A stretch of DNA of 11,796 bases from an uncultured Actinomycetes bacterium (GTDB taxonomy: Bacteria; Actinomycetota; Acidimicrobiia; Acidimicrobiales; Ilumatobacteraceae), in assembly GCA_937927625.1 (NCBI GenBank), contig CALBSD010000046.1:1-11796 (forward strand). Direction: 5' to 3'. Below the pieces are notes generated by a model that was not told where the DNA came from, did no database searches, and saw only the letters and a program-made list of their open reading frames with translations. The stretch's first letter is position 1; each line of letters begins with the position of its first letter. Positions 1-6,044 of this stretch are shown here, piece by piece. A program made the translations under genes and the position numbers.

Positions 1-638
1 ACGCGCACTGCGTGATCCCACTTGTGTGCACGACGGTCACGCGGAGGCAACCATGTTGCGACATCAGAAGACTCCACCACGTATGTACTCACATCATCAA
101 GTGGATCGATGCCGACATCAACAATGTCAATCTCTCCGCAGAGTGATGGTCCATCACCGAACAACATGCCAGTCTTCACTGCAGCGAATGTGACGGTGCG
201 ATCAGCAACAAGAACTCCGCCTTCTACTGTTCCATCCAGCGCATTGAGACCACTTGGGATATCGACTGCAAGTACTGGAACATCGAGAACAAATGGTGGC
301 GACCATGTGCCACGGAATCCGATGCCATATGCCGCATCAATCACAAGATCGGTCACGACTGAATCAATGATCTGACCAGCAACTTCTGTCGCATCGAAGA
401 TCTGCACACTGGCGCCCCATTCGGTGAGCCACTCAGCCGCTACTCGTCCGTCATCACCATTGTGTCCTTTGCCAGCAATCACCAGGACTCGACGACCGTA
501 TGTTCCGCCCAACATGGTGCGCGCAACGCGAGCAACGGCGTGACCCGCACGACGGATAAAGACGTCTCCCCCGCCAACGGCAGAAAGCGCAGCATCGTCG
601 GCAGCACGCATCTGCTCTGGGGTGAGGACAGGAATCAC
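1..638 (-). CDS. nnr: Bifunctional NAD(P)H-hydrate epimerase/dehydratase, N-terminal part (truncated by window edge)
   Basis: This enzyme repairs hydrated NADH/NADPH: the N-terminal (YjeF_N) domain epimerises NAD(P)HX and a C-terminal kinase-like domain dehydrates it. The visible 212 residues show the glycine-rich loop AGKGHNGDDG (about 55-64), the DAAYGIGFRG stretch (101-110), the VDIPSG motif with its conserved Asp (125-130), ADRTVTFAAVKTG (145-157) and GEIDIVDVGI (168-177). RRAHKWDHA near the window edge resembles the linker leading into the dehydratase domain, so the gene is probably bifunctional and continues past position 1. The start is GTG at 638: an in-frame TAG at 648-650 limits it upstream, and the sequence after the GTG, IPVLTPEQMRAAD, matches the usual N-terminus. 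A GAGGGG run abuts the GTG, unusually close for a ribosome binding site; ATG 611 is the alternative. Normally this gene follows acpS directly, but here 9 kb intervenes. Confidence 0.9.
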   Translation of the reverse strand, partial: MIPVLTPEQMRAADDAALSAVGGGDVFIRRAGHAVARVARTMLGGTYGRRVLVIAGKGHNGDDGRVAAEWLTEWGASVQIFDATEVAGQIIDSVVTDLVIDAAYGIGFRGTWSPPFVLDVPVLAVDIPSGLNALDGTVEGGVLVADRTVTFAAVKTGMLFGDGPSLCGEIDIVDVGIDPLDDVSTYVVESSDVATWLPPRDRRAHKWDHAVR

Positions 639-832
639 CCCCTCAGGCTATGCGACGCATCTTGGCATTCAAGGTTGCCTAACTGCGCAAAGTACCTCAA
701 AAGCCCACTCACCCGCAGATAGCCCGAAAGGCTCGCTCACGGTACTGCCTGTGCTGGTGACTCGGATACTCAAGACATGCACTCCTCGACACTCATAGAC
801 CTTCGACTTTGTCTCTGTTGTATATTCACAAC
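639..832. other. Intergenic region between nnr and glycosyltransferase (divergent)
   Basis: This 194-base stretch separates two divergently read genes and should hold both promoters. It contains a degenerate copy of the island's repeated promoter/operator element (674-702) and an 18-base palindrome just before the glycosyltransferase ATG (816-833). A short hairpin AGCC-CGAAA-GGCT lies at 721-733 but has no T tract. No tRNA, no convincing nnr promoter and no open reading frame of merit were seen. The left boundary of the putative island should lie here. Confidence 0.5.
674..702 (+). promoter_or_regulatory. Degenerate copy of island promoter/operator element
   Basis: Reads GTTGC, six bases, GCGCAA, then AGTACCTCAAAA. 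It aligns with the stronger copies at 8391-8421 and 8899-8929 (GTTGC-N6-GCAAC followed by GTACCTAAAAT) but lacks two bases, and its right palindrome arm is imperfect. Read as a promoter, the -35 would be TTGCCT (675-680) and the -10 TCAAAA (697-702) with a 16-base spacer, serving the glycosyltransferase at 833. This is weak as a promoter on its own; the case rests on the similarity to the other two copies. Confidence 0.4.
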
Positions 833-833
833 A
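816..833. promoter_or_regulatory. 18-bp palindrome TGTTGT-N6-ACAACA abutting the glycosyltransferase start
   Basis: The arms TGTTGT and ACAACA are perfect inverted repeats and the last base is the A of ATG 833. The layout (6-base arms, 6-base centre) equals the GTTGC-N6-GCAAC sites at 8390-8407 and 8898-8915. The centre contains TATATT (821-826), which is a good -10 box at leaderless distance from the ATG. It could be an operator, a leaderless promoter, or both. Confidence 0.4.
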
Positions 834-1957
834 TGAATCAACCAACAGTCGTTCTCAACATGATTGTAAAAAATGAAGGGGCAATAATCGCAGAAACTCT
901 GAAGCATGTGCGTCCATTTATTGATGCGTACGCAATTATGGATACGGGATCCACTGACAACACGATCTCCGAAATAGAACGTGCATTGGACGGACTGCCC
1001 GGCCGAGTGGCATCGATGGAATGGAATGGATTTGCGGATTGTCGCAATGCGGCGATCGATTTAGCTGAAGGTTTAGGCGACTATCTCCTGTTCCTCGATG
1101 CAGATGACAAATTCGTCATCACAGGATCTGTTCAACAAATAAAGAGCCGAATCTCAAAATCACTTCATCCTGCAAACATTCTGCATGGACCAATCAGTTA
1201 CGACCGCGTGGTTATACGGTCTCTGAAAAGTAACTCGCGGTATCACTACGTCATCCATGAAGTATTGATTGATACACCGGAAGATTCTATGGGAGAAAGA
1301 ATTGAGGGTTTTCACATCATCCACAATGCGATTGGAACCAGTGATCGCAACAATCAAAGCGACTACGACAAATACATCAGAGATGCCCAAGTCATTGAAC
1401 GCGAAATTGAAAAAGGTGCGGAACCACAGGATTTGCCGCGGTATCAATTTTACCTAGCTCAGTCATACCGAGATTCCCAAGAACTTGAAAAGGCGTTAGA
1501 TGCATATAAGAAACGGCTGGAAATGCGAAACGGCTGGTTTCAGGAACGATATGTATCGGCCGTAGAAGCAGGAAAACTTTATGCGCGAGGTCTCGGATCT
1601 ATCGGAGACCAGCTTTTTGCATACCTTCAAGCTATTGAAATAGATGCAACTCGGGCAGAAGCACACTTTCATATTGCGGTGATTGCCCGACAAGAACAAC
1701 TATGGAAACTCGCTTTTCATCATGCGCGAATTGCACGTTCACTGACCAGCCCGTTACCTTCGCTGTTCTCCAATTGGGAGGTCTATGCATGGAAAGCAAC
1801 CTTTGAGGTTTCCATCGTTGCCTTTTATGCCGGAGCATACGATGAAGGAATCTCCGCATGCGACGAGTTACTGCTTCATCCAGATGTTCCCGAGTCAATT
1901 AAGAAACTCACCGTAGACAATAAGAGATTTTACGATCGTTCTCTAACGGCTCATTGA
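833..1957 (+). CDS. Family 2 glycosyltransferase with C-terminal TPR repeats
   Basis: The product (374 residues from ATG 833) is a GT-A fold glycosyltransferase of the TPR-linked type. The N-terminal catalytic part shows LNMIVKNEG (8-16), the nucleotide-binding DTGSTDNT (37-44), the W-x6-CRNAA region (64-73) and the metal-binding DADD (89-92); HEVL (142-145) is also conserved in the family. From about 180 the chain is helical with TPR-like units, including YIRDAQVIEREIEKG and YQFYLAQSYRDSQELEKALDAYKKR. No signal peptide or membrane segment is visible, so it should act in the cytoplasm. The reading frame opens 24 bases earlier at TTG 809, but ATG 833 directly precedes the family's N-terminus. 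There is no clear ribosome site, consistent with a leaderless message. It ends 10 bases from the convergent NRPS-like gene. Donor and acceptor are unknown; the Thr-rich collagen-like protein of the same island is a candidate acceptor by inference. Confidence 0.85.
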   Translation: MNQPTVVLNMIVKNEGAIIAETLKHVRPFIDAYAIMDTGSTDNTISEIERALDGLPGRVASMEWNGFADCRNAAIDLAEGLGDYLLFLDADDKFVITGSVQQIKSRISKSLHPANILHGPISYDRVVIRSLKSNSRYHYVIHEVLIDTPEDSMGERIEGFHIIHNAIGTSDRNNQSDYDKYIRDAQVIEREIEKGAEPQDLPRYQFYLAQSYRDSQELEKALDAYKKRLEMRNGWFQERYVSAVEAGKLYARGLGSIGDQLFAYLQAIEIDATRAEAHFHIAVIARQEQLWKLAFHHARIARSLTSPLPSLFSNWEVYAWKATFEVSIVAFYAGAYDEGISACDELLLHPDVPESIKKLTVDNKRFYDRSLTAH

Positions 1958-1967
1958 CCACAGATTC

Positions 1968-4355
1968 CTAATGTGGCAGATCCTTGCAAACGAAATCCAG
2001 AATCAATGAGGAACAATGCTGTGGACGACGGACAAAATCCAGATGAGGAATATCCAACTGAAAATATTCACTCATTGAGTGATTATCCCAGAGATACTTT
2101 TGATTCTCAGATTGATTTCTGCCGATATGAAGGGTGGGAATTGAACACGGCTGCGGATTCATTCTCGATAATGCAAAAACTTGTACCCCCAAGAGCGCAT
2201 GATCCATTTGAACCGGATCAAGTCTTGATAAACGCCCTTCTCGGCCAAGCATCACATGGAGTGGGTTCACTCTGCCGCGGTACTCACTTGGTGGGGTGAA
2301 AACCTCTCGATCCACTGGATCAATGAGAATGAGCCCTCTCACGTTGCATTGCCTCTCCGATAGACGACAAGTGACTTCATTGGCGAATAGTCCGGCCGAT
2401 GAAAACCCAGCAACGAACACCTGATCTTCTGAATGCCAGTTCTCAACAATTGCTTGAACAACACTGTCAATCATTAAGTCAGCGATGGGGAAAACCACAT
2501 CATCTTTCAACGCTCCCGGATTAAGAACTGCAATGTGTTCAACGTCGGCAATCGCCACAGCCAATTTTTGAGCCATAAATGGATTTGCACCAGGAAGAAT
2601 CCAGTAAATCTTTGCTTTTGCTGATGCGCTTGCAGGTACCAAATGAGCAAGTCGACTTTGAGGTTGAACATAATTTCGCAGAGCTTTTGAAAGGCTCCTC
2701 ACGGTCGATTTCTCTAGAAGTACGCGAACATCTAAGACGAGACCAAATGCATCGGACAATCGATCCAAAATCTCGAGGCTCGCTAGAGAATCGACTCCGG
2801 CCTCAAAGATGTCTTCGTCGAGTCCGAGAGTATCCACAGGAAGAACCGAGAGGATGACATCCCGCACCACCTTTGCGGTCATGTCAGATTCTTCTACTGC
2901 AATCTCTTTCAGAGTTCCATTCAATATTGCCGTGGCAGAAATGCGGTCAACTTTACCCGTGCCCAATACTGGTATCTCGTCTACGACAAGACACCGTGTC
3001 GGACACATCACAAGTGGATAGCGCTCAGTAATCTGCCGCCTTAACTCTGCAAGAGTGAAGTCACACCCATCAGGAACTACAACAAGTGCGCCCAAAGCAT
3101 CTTTTCCATGTACATCTTGATACACCGCAACCAACACGACATTTACCAATCCGGTGTCGCGGATGATGTCTTCAACTTCGAGAATGGACAAGCGAGAGCC
3201 ACGAATCTTGATGGTCTCTTGTTTGCGGCCAAGAATGACTAATTCGTTCTGGCCATTGATGAAACCACGATCACCTGTGTCTTGCCAGCCATCTAACTGA
3301 AAACGATCAAAGCTAAATTGCCCCGTATCACTGAGTTGCCCAACAAATCCTTGTGTCCCTCGCACCCATACTTTTCCGCTTTCACCCAATGCCATTTCAA
3401 TGTTTGACTCATCTTCTCGAATCTCAACATCTTTAGTTGGCGCTCCAACAGAAACTGGGTCAGAAATATTCGTAAGATCTTGAAAGGTGACAAAACCCTC
3501 ACTGACATTGCCGAATTCGGTTAAGCCATAATTCAATCGAACGGTCACCTGTGGCATCTTCTTGAAGATGAGATCCAAATCATTCCGATAGACACGCTCA
3601 CCGTTGACGTGGAGCCGCTGAATATCTCTGATCCAGTCGCCTTGAAGTAGTGGAAAAATTTTGCGAACCATCGTTGGTGTCACAGATATTTCGTCTACGG
3701 ATCTACTGCTCAAAAGCCTGTCCATCTCAGACGTCGGGACCTCAGATAAGTCGACGGAAACGAACCTTCCCTTATTCAACAATGCTCGTTGAAGATTTAT
3801 GCGATACGGCGTGCTCGATGGGCGACGAATGTTCAAAACTGAATAATCGCTGCGACTCGTTCTCGGCATAGTTCGGTTCTCGGAACGTCCTCGATCACTC
3901 GGGATACCAAAGATCTTGGGTTCTCCCGTTGACCCGGATGTAAAGAGGACTGATTCCACTTCATTAGCATTCGGAATTGTTCTTGCCCCATTACCTAACG
4001 GCGCAAATGTCGATAAGTAAGCGACAAAATCTGAAGGCTTTACGCACAATTCTGAATGTTTAGTTTTCAACAACGTCCCATGAGGAGTCACGACGTCGTC
4101 GTCAATGACCGCTGCCGTACGACCGCTACACGCCACCGCGTAATAAACAACAACGGAATCAATCCCCATGTTTGCCAGAACAACAACTGTCTCGGGATAG
4201 TTATGACTGTCAAGAAATGCCACACCGGCATCAACTAATTGCAGCAATTCACCATAAGTAATCGTCTGCCCCGTGAATAATTCTTCTAATGCGACCCGCT
4301 CAGGCGATTCACTCGCGCACGCAACTAAACCCTCGTAAATCAGGTTTTCAGGCAT
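1968..4355 (-). CDS. NRPS-like protein: adenylation, carrier and thioesterase-like domains
   Basis: A 795-residue single-module protein without a condensation domain. The adenylation domain (about 1-480) has A3 LFTSGSTGEPK (137-147), A5 NYGLTE (275-280), A7 GWQDTGDRG (356-364), A8 GRKQETIKIRG (376-386) and A10 GTGKVDR with the catalytic Lys468. The carrier domain (about 490-565) carries the phosphopantetheine site GVDSL, Ser523, inside DIFEAGVDSLASLEIL. The last 220 residues resemble an alpha/beta-hydrolase thioesterase: nucleophile elbow GFSSAG (Ser652), LILIDP (Asp679) and a late His771. The elbow reads GxSxA rather than GxSxG. The A4 region lacks the clear FD motif whose Asp binds the amino group of amino acids, so the activated acid may not be an alpha-amino acid. 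It is the last gene of the four-gene operon, 29 bases after the TPR gene. AcpS or another phosphopantetheinyl transferase would prime Ser523. Product unknown. Confidence 0.85.
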   Translation of the reverse strand: MPENLIYEGLVACASESPERVALEELFTGQTITYGELLQLVDAGVAFLDSHNYPETVVVLANMGIDSVVVYYAVACSGRTAAVIDDDVVTPHGTLLKTKHSELCVKPSDFVAYLSTFAPLGNGARTIPNANEVESVLFTSGSTGEPKIFGIPSDRGRSENRTMPRTSRSDYSVLNIRRPSSTPYRINLQRALLNKGRFVSVDLSEVPTSEMDRLLSSRSVDEISVTPTMVRKIFPLLQGDWIRDIQRLHVNGERVYRNDLDLIFKKMPQVTVRLNYGLTEFGNVSEGFVTFQDLTNISDPVSVGAPTKDVEIREDESNIEMALGESGKVWVRGTQGFVGQLSDTGQFSFDRFQLDGWQDTGDRGFINGQNELVILGRKQETIKIRGSRLSILEVEDIIRDTGLVNVVLVAVYQDVHGKDALGALVVVPDGCDFTLAELRRQITERYPLVMCPTRCLVVDEIPVLGTGKVDRISATAILNGTLKEIAVEESDMTAKVVRDVILSVLPVDTLGLDEDIFEAGVDSLASLEILDRLSDAFGLVLDVRVLLEKSTVRSLSKALRNYVQPQSRLAHLVPASASAKAKIYWILPGANPFMAQKLAVAIADVEHIAVLNPGALKDDVVFPIADLMIDSVVQAIVENWHSEDQVFVAGFSSAGLFANEVTCRLSERQCNVRGLILIDPVDREVFTPPSEYRGRVNPLHVMLGREGRLSRLDPVQMDHALLGVQVFALSRMNPQPCSIPTLHIGRNQSENQKYLWDNHSMSEYFQLDIPHLDFVRRPQHCSSLILDFVCKDLPH

Positions 4356-4384
4356 CGCAATCTCAATCTGCGAAATGTTTCTGA

Positions 4385-5038
4385 CTACTTGCCAATATTG
4401 GGATCGATAGCTCGGGCTTCAACTATGAATTTTTCTCCATCTGAAGCCTTCCCAAGAGAAATAAGAACTTGTCCGAGATTAAATTTCGCTGCTGCCCATT
4501 TTGGTTTCATGACTGATGCGATTTGTAAATCTGCTTCCGCTTCATTCAGTTTTCCTAAGTCTCTTTGAGCTAATCCTCGGTTGTAGTAACTACTTGCATC
4601 TTTAACATTGAAAGAGATGGCCTTTGTATAACTTGCAACTGCATCTTCAAGTTTGTCGGTGAACTGATATGCCACACCTTGGTTGTAGTAATTGAGGCCA
4701 TAGGAAGGGTCTGCGGCAATCGCTTGATCCAATACCGTCAGCGCAGTCTCATATTGTTTATTGATAATCAACTGCACCGCCTGTTCGACCAAAGCAGCCC
4801 CAGGGCTCGGTGCCGCGGTTGTCGTTGTCACAGCGGAATAAATGACATTTGAATCAGTGCTAGATAAGTCATTGCCTTTGATCAAGTTGGCCGCCAACAG
4901 AATCACGATCAAGACTCCCAGTGTTGCCGGAATAATTCTGCGTGGTTCAACAAAAAAATCTCTTGCTCCCCCAAATGATTTCATCGGAGAAAATTTTTCA
5001 TCTGATGAAATCGTATTTTCAGTGTTGTTGTCTGACAT
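4385..5038 (-). CDS. Membrane-anchored TPR protein
   Basis: A 217-residue protein with a short charged N-terminus, one predicted membrane helix (about 35-53, IPATLGVLIVILLAANLI), a Ser/Thr/Ala/Pro-rich linker (59-80) and then four TPR-like units to the end (about 82-112, 115-147, 149-181, 183-214). Pairs such as YYNQGVAYQFTDKLEDAVASY and YYNRGLAQRDLGKLNEAEADL are classic TPR helices. The Arg-Arg before the helix predicts N-in, C-out topology, putting the TPR domain on the outer face of the membrane. It lies between the degenerate glycosyltransferase gene (15 bases upstream) and the NRPS-like gene (29 bases downstream), so it is probably co-transcribed. A scaffold role for assembly or export of the collagen-like protein is plausible, but nothing in the sequence identifies the partner. 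The start ATG has a weak AAGAGA about 8 bases upstream. Confidence 0.8.
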   Translation of the reverse strand: MSDNNTENTISSDEKFSPMKSFGGARDFFVEPRRIIPATLGVLIVILLAANLIKGNDLSSTDSNVIYSAVTTTTAAPSPGAALVEQAVQLIINKQYETALTVLDQAIAADPSYGLNYYNQGVAYQFTDKLEDAVASYTKAISFNVKDASSYYNRGLAQRDLGKLNEAEADLQIASVMKPKWAAAKFNLGQVLISLGKASDGEKFIVEARAIDPNIGK

Positions 5039-5053
5039 TAGTCGTCTCTTTCA

Positions 5054-6016
5054 CTAGTTATTTTCGAATTGTTTTGCGAAGTTGATTGATGACTGCAGAA
5101 TCATTTGGTGGTTGCGGTCATCCTCTGCCCACCAACTATTGGGCGTTACGGCCAGGGAAGTTTCCTCATGCATGTACACAGTTGACTTATCAGCGACCAA
5201 ACTCAGAAGAAGTCCAGACAAAGATGTCAATGGGAAATCATGTTCAAATTGGACTGCGCGAAGAACGTGCTCTGGTCGAAAGATGAAATGACATATTGGA
5301 TTTTCACCATTGCCTTCTAAAAAACTTATAACTGATTTTTTCGAAGGTTGATTTCCGATAATCACAGATGAACCTGCCTCGTTCTGTAGAGCATCTAGAG
5401 CCGCGTACAAGAAGTTTTCTTTACATACTTTGGAGTTGCCACTGATTGGCCACAAGAACTGTGCACGTGTCGCCGCTAGAACATTTCGGACAATGGATAG
5501 TGGCGCAAGTTCCGTTTGGTGATCGATCTTGCATATAGAACCAATGACTACGTGATGTCCCAACTGATCAATCACTTCTGCAAATAAATGACCTGGGATT
5601 AAATATTCCAGATTGTCGTAATCCAAACTTTCGCTCATTTGAATTATGTTTTGAGCCACTGCCTGAGGATTGTCATCGAGTGAAATACAAGAAACAAGCG
5701 GTTCATCTGCGAACAAATTTCCTCCACAGGTTCCGGCCACAAGCGATAAAGCAGCAAGACGCACTGTTGCAGCTGACACGTTTCCATCTGGCAAGTTCAA
5801 CCATCGGCAGCGACGCCACAGCGGCAAGGACCACAGAAAACTGAACTGTCCAACCGTCCCTAAAGAAACGATCACCTGCGGGTTATGTTCGCACACAACC
5901 CGCAGGAATTGATCGGTTTCTCTAACAACTACGACATTGAAGTCTCTGAATTCGTGTTGATAATCAGAAATTTCAATATCGATTCCATGTGCAACAACCA
6001 ACAAAAAACGAATCAT
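5054..6016 (-). CDS. Unknown protein resembling a degenerate family 2 glycosyltransferase
   Basis: A 320-residue protein I do not recognise with certainty. The N-terminal 75 residues look like an alpha/beta domain often found ahead of bacterial glycosyltransferases, including HNPQVIVSLGTVGQFSFLW and LPLWRRCRWLNLPD. The middle follows the layout of a GT2 domain: a strand PLVSCISLDDN (about 105-115) where GT2s have VSVIIPTYN, then DYDNLEYLIPG where they have the 'YxNxEiivvDdgS' strand, and SIVRNVLAATRAQFLWPISGN where they have 'RNxGlxxAxGeyixflDxDD'. The acidic residues that bind nucleotide sugar and metal are absent at both sites (IPG and PISGN). I infer a catalytically dead or strongly diverged GT, perhaps a structural partner of the real glycosyltransferase at 833. 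It has no signal peptide. It follows the collagen-like gene by 28 bases and precedes the TPR gene by 15. No clear ribosome binding site is visible. Confidence 0.6.
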   Translation of the reverse strand: MIRFLLVVAHGIDIEISDYQHEFRDFNVVVVRETDQFLRVVCEHNPQVIVSLGTVGQFSFLWSLPLWRRCRWLNLPDGNVSAATVRLAALSLVAGTCGGNLFADEPLVSCISLDDNPQAVAQNIIQMSESLDYDNLEYLIPGHLFAEVIDQLGHHVVIGSICKIDHQTELAPLSIVRNVLAATRAQFLWPISGNSKVCKENFLYAALDALQNEAGSSVIIGNQPSKKSVISFLEGNGENPICHFIFRPEHVLRAVQFEHDFPLTSLSGLLLSLVADKSTVYMHEETSLAVTPNSWWAEDDRNHQMILQSSINFAKQFENN

Positions 6017-6044
6017 TGTGAGTTGTTAACTATCAATTCAGTTA

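Noticed and set aside
674..702. Integron attC-like site, because of GTTGCCTAAC and the palindromic layout
   Set aside because: No paired R'/R'' core sites in the right arrangement, no integrase and no cassette array; similarity to the promoter elements at 8391 and 8899 explains it better.
22..722. Plus-strand frames at 22-375 and 462-722
   Set aside because: Antisense shadows of nnr, whose conserved motifs are unambiguous on the minus strand.
721..733. Hairpin AGCC-CGAAA-GGCT as a terminator
   Set aside because: Only four base pairs and no T run on either strand.
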